This document shows positions 8,663 to 17,380 of a stretch of DNA of 64,000 nucleotides, piece after piece. Location of the stretch: the NCBI GenBank assembly GCA_023369685.1, contig SACZ01000001.1:620381-684380 (forward strand), given 5' to 3'. The DNA is from Prolixibacteraceae bacterium JC049. GTDB taxonomy: Bacteria; Bacteroidota; Bacteroidia; Bacteroidales; Prolixibacteraceae. The stretch's first letter is position 1. Each line of letters opens with the position of its first letter. The translations under genes and the position numbers were made by a program. The notes under the pieces were generated by a model. It searched no databases. It saw only the letters and a list, made by a program, of their open reading frames with translations, and was not told the origin of the DNA.

Positions 8663-10567
8663 ATGAAGAAATTAACTACGATATACTTACTAATCTTAAT
8701 GGTTGTTGGCGTGTCATGTTCCGATTATTTGGATGTGGTTCCTGATAATGTGGCAACAATTGATAATGCTTTTACTAACCAGCATCAAGCTTATAAATAT
8801 TTGGTAACCTGTTACTCTTACTTACCTAAGCATGGGCAGGTATCCGAAAACCCTGCATTCTTGTCGGGAGACGAGGCATGGATGCCCGATGCAACTTTGC
8901 AAAGTAACACTGTTGATGCCTGGAAAATTGGGCGTGGAGAGCAAATTGTTACCGATCCTATTTTGAATTACTGGAATGGTAGCAAAGGAGGAAGGTCGCT
9001 TTACGTAGGAATTAGAGACTGTAACATATTTCTGGACAATATCGATCAGGTAAGAGATATGGACGAGGTGGAAATTAACCGCTGGAAAGGTGAAGTGAAA
9101 TTCTTAAAAGCGTACTATCATTTCTGGTTATTGAGAATGTATGGTCCTGTAATGAAGATTGAAAATAGCTTGCCTGTTTCAACTCCTACTACAGAGCTAT
9201 TCCAGGAAAGAAGTGGTATCGATGAGACATTTGCCTACATCGTTCAGTTGATCGATGAAGCAGCTCCTGATCTGCCTTTGAGAATTGAAAATTCAACAGA
9301 AGAGCTGGGTAGAATAACTCAGCCTGCTGCATTGGCAATGAAAGCCCGAATTTTGATGGAAGCAGCCAGTCCATTGTTTAATGGTAATACTGATTTTGCC
9401 AGCTTAACCAATAAGGATGGTGAGCCTCTGTTCAATCAGGAATATAAAGCCGAAAAATGGCAGTTAGCCTTAGATGCTTGTAATGCAGCTATTGATGTTT
9501 GTTTACAAGGAGGTCACGGTTTATACCAGACTGCCGACTACAAAAGTGCTTACGACTTAAATGATAATCTGCTATTGGATTGTGCCTTACGAAGCACCAT
9601 CTCTGAACCTTACAACAAAGAGATAATCTGGGGATGTGCAAAAAGTTGGAAAAGTGATATCCAGTATCGATCGTTTGCTCGTTTGGCAAGTTACGTGAAC
9701 GAGGTTTGTAGCTCAAACCTGGCTCCAACAATGAAAGTAGTAGAGACTTACTATTCGAAAAACGGGGTGCCAATTAATGAGGATAACAGTTGGGATTATG
9801 CCAATAGGTATAACCTTCAGACTGTTACTGAAGAATATAAAGATTGGATGGAAGAAGGAGAGAAAACGGTGAAGTTACACTTCGATCGTGAGCCTCGTTT
9901 CTATTCTTCTTTAGGTTTCGACCGTGGCGTTTGGTATGGTAGTGGTAAGTATGAAGAAGGAGAACTTCAGGTGGTACATACCCGTTCTGGAGAACCTGCT
10001 AACCAGTACAACTGGACCGATTACTCAATCACTGGTTACTGGGCTAAGAAGTTGGTTAACCTTCAAACCATTGTAGGTAGTAACAAAACCAGCTTAAGTG
10101 TGAAGGGATATGCTTTCCCTATTATTCGAATGGCCGATTTATACTTATTGAAAGCGGAGGCTGCCAACGAAGTAAATGGAACTCCTAATTCAGATGTTTA
10201 CGATGCGATTGATATTGTACGTAAAAGAGCAGCTTTAAATGGAGTTGTTGAAAGTTGGGCTAACTACTCGATAAATCCTGATTTACCATCAACTAAAGAT
10301 GGTATGCGTGAAATTATTCACCGTGAGCGAATGATTGAATTGGCTATGGAAGGAAAACGCTACTGGGATATTAGACGATGGAAAAAGGCTATCTCTTATT
10401 TCAGTGAACCTGTTGTTGGCTGGAGTCTTTTGGAAGCAAGTGCTGAAAATTTCTATCAGCCTAAGGTGTTATTCTTACCTCAATTCAGTGTTAGAGACTA
10501 CTTCTGGCCAATCAAAGAGAGTGAGTTGGTAAAGAACCCAGATCTAATTCAGAATATCGGTTGGTAA
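8663..10567 (+). CDS. SusD-like surface glycan-binding lipoprotein
   Basis: This 634-residue lipoprotein has its lipobox cysteine in VVGVSCSDYLD (about residue 20). It shows SusD landmarks: VKFLKAYYHFWLLRMYGPV near 150-168, TQPAALAMKARILMEAASPLFNG near 213-235, a C-terminal RMADLYLLKAEAANEV and RERMIELAMEGKRYWDIRRW, and a terminus of IQNIGW. It is longer than many SusDs (about 500-550), as in the larger RagB/SusD subclass. It is only 12 bases from the SusC stop, so the two are co-transcribed and would form the SusCD complex for this PUL. Confidence 0.94.
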   Translation: MKKLTTIYLLILMVVGVSCSDYLDVVPDNVATIDNAFTNQHQAYKYLVTCYSYLPKHGQVSENPAFLSGDEAWMPDATLQSNTVDAWKIGRGEQIVTDPILNYWNGSKGGRSLYVGIRDCNIFLDNIDQVRDMDEVEINRWKGEVKFLKAYYHFWLLRMYGPVMKIENSLPVSTPTTELFQERSGIDETFAYIVQLIDEAAPDLPLRIENSTEELGRITQPAALAMKARILMEAASPLFNGNTDFASLTNKDGEPLFNQEYKAEKWQLALDACNAAIDVCLQGGHGLYQTADYKSAYDLNDNLLLDCALRSTISEPYNKEIIWGCAKSWKSDIQYRSFARLASYVNEVCSSNLAPTMKVVETYYSKNGVPINEDNSWDYANRYNLQTVTEEYKDWMEEGEKTVKLHFDREPRFYSSLGFDRGVWYGSGKYEEGELQVVHTRSGEPANQYNWTDYSITGYWAKKLVNLQTIVGSNKTSLSVKGYAFPIIRMADLYLLKAEAANEVNGTPNSDVYDAIDIVRKRAALNGVVESWANYSINPDLPSTKDGMREIIHRERMIELAMEGKRYWDIRRWKKAISYFSEPVVGWSLLEASAENFYQPKVLFLPQFSVRDYFWPIKESELVKNPDLIQNIGW

Positions 10568-10591
10568 ATCTTTAATTTAAAACGAGTACAG

Positions 10592-11761
10592 ATGATGAAA
10601 ATAATATATTATCTAAGTTTTATTATTGCTTTCGGACTAATTTATAGCTGTACCGAAAACAAATTAACTCCGTTGGAAAATGATTCAACTGCTCCGGGAA
10701 AAATTGATGTACTAAGTATTAAAAATGGCCCGGGAGAAGCATTGATTTCTTATAATTTACCCAACGATGATGACTTGCTTTATGTAAAGGCAACCTACGC
10801 GGTGAATGGCAAAGAAAGAGAAGTAAAATCTTCGTATTTCAATAAACAAATTCAACTACTTGGCTTCAATGAAGTGAAAGAGTATCAGGTAAAGTTGGTT
10901 TGTATCGATCGTAGCAACAACGAAGGCGATGTAGTTACTATAAATGTAGCACCAGAAGAAGCGCCGGTATTTCAAATTTTCAATTCTCTTTCCATTGAGT
11001 CAGATTGGGGAGGAGTGAAGTATGCCTGGAACAATGAATTCAATGCTCCTGTTGTTGTCAATTTATTGGCTGAAGATGAAGAAGGAGTAATGCAACCATT
11101 GGAGTGGATCTATACCGAAGCAGAATCGGTGGAGAAAGCTCTTCGTGGTTTCGATCCGGAAGAAAAGAAGTTTGGAGCAGTGGTACGAGATCGTTACGAC
11201 AACTACAGTGATACGCTTTATTCGGTACAAACACCTCTTTTCGAAGAAGAGATCGAGTTCGATGAGTCAAACTTGAAAGTACTGGCAAATGATACAAAAC
11301 GTAATTCATGGAGTAAACCATGGAGTAAATTATTTGACGAAGATCCTACTAACCAGTCATATGTGGCTTTCGAAACTCCATATCCTCAGATTTATTCTTT
11401 CGACTTAAATCGTAATGTAAAGCTAAGTCGATTTATTCTTTGGGGAAGAAGTGATAGACACTATGAGGGGGGTAACCCTGTGAAATTCAGACTCTATGGG
11501 GCAAAAGAGTTGCCCGAAAGTGTAGAGTTGGAAGACTGGGAGTTCTTAGGTTCATACGATGTGAAAAGACCTTCGGGCTTACCTTTCGCAGCTGACTTAA
11601 CAACGGAAGATAAGGAGTTTGCAGAAAGAGGTTTCGAACTATTGGTGCCTTTAGATGCTCCTGAGGTGAGATATGTACGAGTTGTTCTGGATAAGACATT
11701 TGGAAACACGAAGTATAGTTACCATAGCGATATAAAACTGTATGGTCAGAATAAAGAGTAA
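10592..11761 (+). CDS. PUL surface lipoprotein, DUF4959-DUF5126-DUF5000 type
   Basis: This 389-residue lipoprotein has its lipobox in FGLIYSCTENK. The N-terminal domain at about 25-125 has the DUF4959 look (APGKIDVLSIKNGPGEALIS, then LPNDDDLLYVKATYAVNGK and GFNEVKEYQVKL). A middle beta domain (DUF5126-like, about 128-215) follows, and a C-terminal discoidin/F5-8-like domain (DUF5000, about 230-389) contains YPQIYSFDLNRNVKLSRFIL and VRYVRVVLDKTFGN. Such proteins are encoded after susCD in many PULs and are thought to be surface glycan-binding accessories. The next gene carries a homologous C-terminal domain. Binding specificity cannot be read from sequence. Confidence 0.85.
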   Translation: MMKIIYYLSFIIAFGLIYSCTENKLTPLENDSTAPGKIDVLSIKNGPGEALISYNLPNDDDLLYVKATYAVNGKEREVKSSYFNKQIQLLGFNEVKEYQVKLVCIDRSNNEGDVVTINVAPEEAPVFQIFNSLSIESDWGGVKYAWNNEFNAPVVVNLLAEDEEGVMQPLEWIYTEAESVEKALRGFDPEEKKFGAVVRDRYDNYSDTLYSVQTPLFEEEIEFDESNLKVLANDTKRNSWSKPWSKLFDEDPTNQSYVAFETPYPQIYSFDLNRNVKLSRFILWGRSDRHYEGGNPVKFRLYGAKELPESVELEDWEFLGSYDVKRPSGLPFAADLTTEDKEFAERGFELLVPLDAPEVRYVRVVLDKTFGNTKYSYHSDIKLYGQNKE

Positions 11762-11767
11762 AGTATT

Positions 11768-12961
11768 ATGAGAAAAAATCGATTATATATATTGTTACTC
11801 GCATCGATATTCTGGATGTCGTGTGAGAAATATGATGAAGTTCACGATGAGTATGTTAAAGGCGGAGAGATTGTTTATGCAGTAAAGCCAGATAACATTG
11901 AAGTTTTACCAGGCTTCAAGCGTTGTGAAATTAAAACAGAATTGGTGACGACTCCCAATTTAGATGAATTGGTTGTTGAATGGAGTGATGAACAGAAAAC
12001 AGTTGTTATTCCCGCCGATACAGATACTGCATTCATGACACTTGAAATGAATGATATGACCGAAGGGGCAGTACTGTTTAAGCTTCATTCTACGGATAAA
12101 AATGATAACAAATCGGTTGTGGTAAATGCATTTGGAAATGTATATGGCGAAAAATATCAAGCCAGTTTATTGCAACGAGGAGTTAAAGAGGTGATTTCGA
12201 TTAAAGAAGGAGCGAAAGTGCGCTTTAAGTCGAGCCCCGAAAAGTCGGTAGGAGTAAAATTGAAGTTTGAAGATAATGCTGGTGCAATCAATACGCTAGA
12301 TATTTTAGCTAATACTGAAGAAGTGTTATTGGAAGATGTAAAGTTTGGATCAGAGGTGAAGTACGCTACGATGTTTTTGCCAGCCCCAAACTGTTTAGAT
12401 ACAATTCCTACTCTTAATGAGGCAACTATTGTTGTGCCTGTTCCCGAGCTAAAAGAAAAAGAGATTGCTCTTGAAGGTTCTTCCGTATTGAGTTTAGATA
12501 ACGATACAAAAGGAGCCGGATGGGGTAATGGAAACGGTGGCTTGTTCGATGGGAAATATACTACCTATGGAGCCTATGAGAGTGGATACCCTCAGATTTT
12601 GACCATTGACTTGGGAGAAGTTTTCCCATTGACAAAGCTGAAGCTTTGGTCGCGACTGAATAGCGATGGACACTACTTTGGAAAAGGTAATCCGAACAAA
12701 ATTAGACTATTTGGAGCATCGGAGTTACCAGCAAGTAACGATTTGGCTGATTGGCAATTGTTGGGCGCTTATGAATTTTCGAAACCTTCGGGTGGTGATG
12801 ATTTGACAGATGCCGATAAAGCGTTTGCAGAAGCGGGCTTTGAATGCACAATTGAAAATCAACCTGAAATTAGATACATACGAGTTGTGGTTGACGAAAC
12901 GTTCGAAAAAACCAGCTATATGTACATTGGCGATTTGAAGTTCTTTGGAATGATGTATTAA
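11768..12961 (+). CDS. PUL surface lipoprotein, DUF4998 plus discoidin-like C-terminal domain
   Basis: This 397-residue lipoprotein has its lipobox in ASIFWMSCEKYD. The N-terminal about 200 residues have the DUF4998 pattern (DEYVKGGEIVYAVKPDNIEV, GFKRCEIKTEL, LVVEWSD). The C-terminal about 160 residues form an F5/8-like domain (YPQILTIDLGEVFPLTKLKL, GNPNKIRLFGASELP, IRYIRVVVDETFEKT). That half aligns by eye with the same region of the preceding gene, including the shared phrases about the ligand-facing loops. It starts 6 bases after the upstream stop, so the two are translated together. It probably acts as a cell-surface glycan-binding protein. Confidence 0.85.
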   Translation: MRKNRLYILLLASIFWMSCEKYDEVHDEYVKGGEIVYAVKPDNIEVLPGFKRCEIKTELVTTPNLDELVVEWSDEQKTVVIPADTDTAFMTLEMNDMTEGAVLFKLHSTDKNDNKSVVVNAFGNVYGEKYQASLLQRGVKEVISIKEGAKVRFKSSPEKSVGVKLKFEDNAGAINTLDILANTEEVLLEDVKFGSEVKYATMFLPAPNCLDTIPTLNEATIVVPVPELKEKEIALEGSSVLSLDNDTKGAGWGNGNGGLFDGKYTTYGAYESGYPQILTIDLGEVFPLTKLKLWSRLNSDGHYFGKGNPNKIRLFGASELPASNDLADWQLLGAYEFSKPSGGDDLTDADKAFAEAGFECTIENQPEIRYIRVVVDETFEKTSYMYIGDLKFFGMMY

Positions 12962-12987
12962 TATTTTAGATCGAATTAGAAGTATTA

Positions 12988-13010
12988 GGGGCACTAACTA
13001 CAGGTGCCCC
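12988..13010 (+). other. Intergenic stem-loop before GH115 gene
   Basis: A 7-bp GC-rich stem (GGGGCAC at 12988-12994, GTGCCCC at 13004-13010) with a 9-nt loop is followed only by TTTC. It could be a weak terminator separating the SusCD/lipoprotein genes from the enzyme genes, or an mRNA processing or stability element. The GH115 start lies 25 bases downstream, so read-through is expected. Confidence 0.55.
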
Positions 13011-13035
13011 TTTCATAGTTTAAAACAGAAAAGGT

Positions 13036-15474
13036 ATGAGAAGAGAATTGGGGATAGTTTTAGCTTTTACAGTCATGTTATGGATGGTAGGAGTTGGAAC
13101 AGCGAGAGCAGAAAAGATTAAAATTAATAAGAGTTGGAAGGTCGTTGTCGATCCCTCTAGCAATAAATTGGTAAAATGGGCCGCTGGTGAGTTGGCAACC
13201 GATCTTTCAACTATTTTACAAACAAAGATTACCCTCGAAGAAGGAAAAGCAACGAAGCATTCCATCTATATTCCGGCTAAAGGAGAGATCTCTCCTAAAT
13301 TGAAAGGGAAATGGGAACACTTTTCCATACAAAAAAAGAAAAAGCATATTCGCATACAGGGAAGCGATGTGCGTGGAACAGTATTTGGTATCTTCGATTT
13401 GGCAGAACGATTGGGAATATCGCCATGGCAGTGGTGGGCAGATGTAGCTCCAGCGCAAAAGAAAGAGTTGGTATTGGAGCTGCCTTCGAAAGGAATTCTG
13501 GAAGGTCCGTCGGTTCAGTATCGAGGAATATTCTTAAATGACGAAGATTGGGGACTGCATCCATGGGCAGCAAAAACATTTGAACCAGAAGCAGGTGATA
13601 TCGGCCCAAAAACTTATGAAAAGATTTTTCAACTATTACTTCGCTTAAAGGCCAATACTATTTGGCCAGCCATGCATCCTTGTACAAAGGCTTTCTATCA
13701 GATTGATGGCAATAACGAGATGGCTCAGAAATACCATATTGTGGTTGGAACTTCTCATTGTGAACCAATGCTTCGCAACAATGTAGACGAATGGGATCAT
13801 CATAAAAATGGCGATTACAATTACTTTACCAATAAAAGCGGAGTACAAAAATATTGGTTAGACCGAGTGACGCAGGTTAAAGATGCCGAAAACATTGTAA
13901 CGCTGGGGATGCGAGGAATTCACGATGGACATATGCACGGAGGAAATTCGCTGGAAGAGAAGACACGCATGGTGGAGAAAATCATCAACGATCAGCGCGA
14001 GATGTTAACGACTGTGAAGCAAAAACCAATGGATTCAATTGCCACTACAGTTGTACTTTATAAAGAGGTGCTTGATCTTTACAACAAAGGATTGAAAATT
14101 CCGGATGATGTAACCATTATGTGGTGCGACGATAATCACGGATACATCCGTCGATTAAGCAATGAAGAAGAACAAAAGCGACGTGGAGGAGCAGGTGTTT
14201 ATTATCACCTGAGCTATTGGGGTAGTCCGCACGATTACCTTTGGTTGTCGACTACTCAGCCTGGATTAATCTGGTATGAAATGAACAGAGCTTATCAGAA
14301 TGGTGCGCAGAAAATATGGATTGCCAATGTGGGAGATATAAAACCATGTGAATACAATATGGAGCTTTTTCTGGATATGGCCTGGGATATTAATTCGGTA
14401 AAAGAGAATACCATTGATAAGCATACTTACAACTGGGCTGTTCGTGAATTTGGAGAAGCTGCAGCCAAAGAGGTGGTTGAAATTAAAAAGGAATATTATC
14501 GTTTGGCAAGTATCCGCCGACCTGAATTTATGGGTTGGAGCAAAGTAGAGCCTAAAACAAAAAATCAGAGTACTGCATTTAACTCTGTGGGGAATGGAAA
14601 TGAGCTACAACGCCGTTTAGAGCTATATCAGAAGTTGGTGAAGCGTCTGGATGAAGTATCTTCGAATATCCCTGAAGAAAAGCAAGCTGCCTGGTTTCAA
14701 TTGATGGAGTATCCCGTGAAAGGAGCTAAGTTGATGAACGAAAAGTTTCTGTTTGCTCAGTTAGCAAGGGAGTCGGACGATGAATTGAAGCAGAAAGAGC
14801 ATGCAGCAAAGAGTAAAAAAGCTTTTAGAGAAATTGAAAGCTTGACAAAATATTACAACGAAACGTTAAGCAGTGGAAAATGGAAGCACATGATGTCGAT
14901 GGCCCCACGTGGATTGAATGTGTTTAAAATGCCAGAGATTAAGTTGGGTGAGCATAGTGCGGAAACTAAAAAACAACCATTTTCTATTACTGCTATTCAA
15001 GGGAAAGAGTTTGTTGCTGCTAAGGGAAGCAATGGATTTGCCTGGAAAACAGTTGAAGGCCTTGGATATAGTGATGATGCTGTTACACTTCTTCCTCTAA
15101 GAAACCATAAGTTTCAAAATAAACAACCAATGGTGAAATATTCATTTCAAACAGAGAAACAGGGCGAATATGAATTACAAGTTCGCTTATTGCCTACGCA
15201 TGTAAATGAGCGCGATCAGGTAATTACCATTCAGGTAGATAATGAAACCCCTAAAAACTACCCATTCAGTACAAAAGGAAGAAGCTGGCAATGGAAGAAG
15301 AATATTTTCCAGAACCATACAATTGTAAAACACAAAGGTGTATTTAACAAGAAGGGAAAACACCAAATAACCATTTGGGTGAATCAAACCGGAATTGTGA
15401 TCGATCAGCTGGGAGTGAACTTTGCAGTTGGTCAGAATTATTACGAAATTCCTGTGGTTGCAAATAAAAAATAG
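13036..15474 (+). CDS. GH115-family alpha-glucuronidase
   Basis: This 812-residue protein has a signal peptide (cleavage near ARAE, residue 27). The N-terminal domain (about 30-155) is typical of GH115 (WAAGELATDLSTIL, RGTVFGIFDLAERLGISPWQ). The TIM-barrel catalytic core begins with YRGIFLNDEDWGLHPWA and continues through LLRLKANTIWPAMHPC, VVGTSHCEPMLRNN, ITLGMRGIHDGHMHGG-like sequence, MWCDDNHGYIRRL and YWGSPHDYLWL. A helical region and a C-terminal beta domain (about 650-812) follow. GH115 enzymes remove (4-O-methyl-)glucuronic acid from internal or terminal xylose, and related members act on other uronic-acid side chains. It marks this PUL as targeting a glucuronylated glycan. Confidence 0.93.
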   Translation: MRRELGIVLAFTVMLWMVGVGTARAEKIKINKSWKVVVDPSSNKLVKWAAGELATDLSTILQTKITLEEGKATKHSIYIPAKGEISPKLKGKWEHFSIQKKKKHIRIQGSDVRGTVFGIFDLAERLGISPWQWWADVAPAQKKELVLELPSKGILEGPSVQYRGIFLNDEDWGLHPWAAKTFEPEAGDIGPKTYEKIFQLLLRLKANTIWPAMHPCTKAFYQIDGNNEMAQKYHIVVGTSHCEPMLRNNVDEWDHHKNGDYNYFTNKSGVQKYWLDRVTQVKDAENIVTLGMRGIHDGHMHGGNSLEEKTRMVEKIINDQREMLTTVKQKPMDSIATTVVLYKEVLDLYNKGLKIPDDVTIMWCDDNHGYIRRLSNEEEQKRRGGAGVYYHLSYWGSPHDYLWLSTTQPGLIWYEMNRAYQNGAQKIWIANVGDIKPCEYNMELFLDMAWDINSVKENTIDKHTYNWAVREFGEAAAKEVVEIKKEYYRLASIRRPEFMGWSKVEPKTKNQSTAFNSVGNGNELQRRLELYQKLVKRLDEVSSNIPEEKQAAWFQLMEYPVKGAKLMNEKFLFAQLARESDDELKQKEHAAKSKKAFREIESLTKYYNETLSSGKWKHMMSMAPRGLNVFKMPEIKLGEHSAETKKQPFSITAIQGKEFVAAKGSNGFAWKTVEGLGYSDDAVTLLPLRNHKFQNKQPMVKYSFQTEKQGEYELQVRLLPTHVNERDQVITIQVDNETPKNYPFSTKGRSWQWKKNIFQNHTIVKHKGVFNKKGKHQITIWVNQTGIVIDQLGVNFAVGQNYYEIPVVANKK

Positions 15475-15491
15475 TAAAGATAATATCAGAA

Positions 15492-15517
15492 CAGGAGTGC
15501 TGGAATGAGCACTCCTG
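15492..15517 (+). other. Intergenic stem-loop before GH172 gene
   Basis: A 10-bp perfect stem (CAGGAGTGCT at 15492-15501, AGCACTCCTG at 15508-15517) has a 6-nt loop and no T tract. An upstream ATG at 15505 falls inside this hairpin, which argues against it as a start codon and supports the ATG at 15544. It is probably an mRNA structure that separates expression of neighbouring PUL enzyme genes. Confidence 0.6.
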
Positions 15518-15543
15518 AATCAATTATAAATCAATATTGTATT

Positions 15544-17109
15544 ATGAAACATTTAAGAAGTATACTGTCGGCCACATATATTTTAAGTTTGTTGGTTTTG
15601 TTTAGTTGTTCCAAAACAGAGGATAAAACCGTGAGTTTTGAGACAGAACTGGTTCGGTTACGAACTACCGATCATCTGTTTCAACCACAAGATTATCAAC
15701 GTTTAATTCAATATTCTGGATTTCATAGAGATGGACAAAATCCGGATAGAATGCATTGTCTGTATGAGGAGGATAACTGGAGAGTTGTGGCTGACCATAA
15801 AGGGAAGGGAGTAGTTTCGCGAATATGGACAACCTATCCTGATAAAACATGGGGAGATATTAAGGTGGAAGTAGATGGGAAAGTGATTTTTGAAGGAAAT
15901 GCTTTGAGCTTTTTTAATCAAAATAAAATCCCATTCACCCAACCTTTAACAGAAATACGTGCTTGGAATGGAACAGAAACAACAGTTGAAGGCGAACAAG
16001 AAGGAGAGAAAAAATGGACGGTATCTTATGTGCCAATTCCTTTTACAAAGAGATTCCGATTTATGCAGCGAGAGGTGGTCTACTCTAATATCAATATTAA
16101 AGAATACACCGACAATATAGCAATAAAATCATTTAACGATACGGATTGGAAGAGAGTAAAGCCAGCGTTTGATAAAACTGCGGAAGTTTGGAATTCATAC
16201 CCTGAAATACTTTCAAATAGCACACTAAAGAAAATTGCGAAAACAGTTATAGTTTCTGAAGTAAAGAACGAAATTGAAATAGCCAATATCAAAGGGAAAG
16301 CCATACTTCGTGGAATCAAACTGACTATGCCAAATGAGAGTGATAAGAAACATGTAACATTAAATATTTATTGGGATAACAATAAGACAGCAGGTGTTTC
16401 TGTGCCTTTGCTAAATGGTTTTGGCTCAACAAAACAATATACAATGGCTGCTGGAACGAAGGATAATTGGCAGTTTCTGAATTTGCCGATGCCTTTCAAC
16501 GAGAATGCTCGAATTTGTTTAGAATCGGATGCCAAAGAACCAATTTCTGTTTCTTGTCAAATTTCGTACGAAAGAGTAAAGAATCTTCCTGATGATGTAC
16601 TGTATTTGTATAGCCATAGTAATGCTGGCTTCTTTGAGAAAGGAGTGGATGTGATTGGTGAACACCAACTACCGGTAAATGATTTCTTTTACAAGACAGG
16701 ATACAATGTTTTGGATTTAAAGGGAGCTGGTCATGTTGTTGCTTATATGGATCTTTTCCATTGTCAACCCGAATTGGATGAGCACATATTTATTGATGAT
16801 GAGAAGATTTTCCCAGAAAATACCTGGAATGGAACAGGGCATGAAGATCTTTTTGATATGGCTTGGGGGCATAAGCCTTTATCATCGCCAATGACTTCTG
16901 GAGGAAGTGAAGACTTTAAAGAGGTAAATACGAAGTTTTTTATGAATGATCCAATGGTATTTAACAAGGCAATTAAATTTAACTGGGAATGGAGTTATAA
17001 GTTTGGAATCGAGCCACCAAGAGATGCCAGATTTGCTTCTGTAATTTATTGGTATGCTAAGCCCGGTGATATTGCCATATCTTCAGCTCAATCTAAAAAA
17101 ACTCAATAG
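15544..17109 (+). CDS. DUF2961 / GH172-family glycoside hydrolase, lipoprotein
   Basis: The chosen start gives 521 residues with a clean lipoprotein signal (SLLVLFSCSK); the in-frame ATG at 15505 would add 13 residues and lies within a stem-loop. The DUF2961 N-terminal jelly-roll pattern is clear: YQRLIQYSGFHRDGQNPDR, then VVADHKGKGVVSRIWTTYPD and DIKVEVDGKVIFEG. The second jelly roll includes LNIYWDNNKTAGVSVPL and FLNLPMPFNENARICLES. GH172 enzymes characterised so far act on fructofuranosyl or arabinofuranosyl linkages. Here the sugar is unknown, but the neighbours (GH115, GH63-like, sulfatase) suggest a side-chain furanoside. The lipobox predicts membrane anchoring. Confidence 0.85.
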   Translation: MKHLRSILSATYILSLLVLFSCSKTEDKTVSFETELVRLRTTDHLFQPQDYQRLIQYSGFHRDGQNPDRMHCLYEEDNWRVVADHKGKGVVSRIWTTYPDKTWGDIKVEVDGKVIFEGNALSFFNQNKIPFTQPLTEIRAWNGTETTVEGEQEGEKKWTVSYVPIPFTKRFRFMQREVVYSNINIKEYTDNIAIKSFNDTDWKRVKPAFDKTAEVWNSYPEILSNSTLKKIAKTVIVSEVKNEIEIANIKGKAILRGIKLTMPNESDKKHVTLNIYWDNNKTAGVSVPLLNGFGSTKQYTMAAGTKDNWQFLNLPMPFNENARICLESDAKEPISVSCQISYERVKNLPDDVLYLYSHSNAGFFEKGVDVIGEHQLPVNDFFYKTGYNVLDLKGAGHVVAYMDLFHCQPELDEHIFIDDEKIFPENTWNGTGHEDLFDMAWGHKPLSSPMTSGGSEDFKEVNTKFFMNDPMVFNKAIKFNWEWSYKFGIEPPRDARFASVIYWYAKPGDIAISSAQSKKTQ

Positions 17110-17205
17110 TTGAATTTTAAGAATAACTAACTGTAGTTAAGGAGATAAGTACTGTTGATGTTAAAATCATTGATGGAACTTATTTCAATATTGAGTAAAT
17201 GAAAT

Positions 17206-17213
17206 TACTTTTG
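17206..17213 (+). promoter_or_regulatory. Candidate Bacteroidota -7 promoter element
   Basis: TACTTTTG matches TAnnTTTG in the 271-base gap before the GH63-like gene, giving a leader of roughly 160 nt. I see no convincing TTG at -33, so this is a tentative internal promoter. The remaining leader contains the short inverted repeat TAACT/AGTTA near 17125. Confidence 0.25.
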
Positions 17214-17380
17214 CAGATGCATTATTTAATTACAGAGATTGAAGGCATTAAGAATTTAGCGGGCTTGATTAGTTATGTCCGTTTGCGTTACCGAGTGCTC
17301 AAGTGCGGATGAGTGGGTAATGGCAGCTTTTAGTGTTGGCAATTTTCTAGGAGTAATTAGAATTTTAACAAAGATCGAAT

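Noticed and set aside
15505-15543. Upstream ATG for the GH172 gene
   Set aside because: It lies in a perfect 10-bp stem-loop, and the later ATG gives a proper lipoprotein signal.
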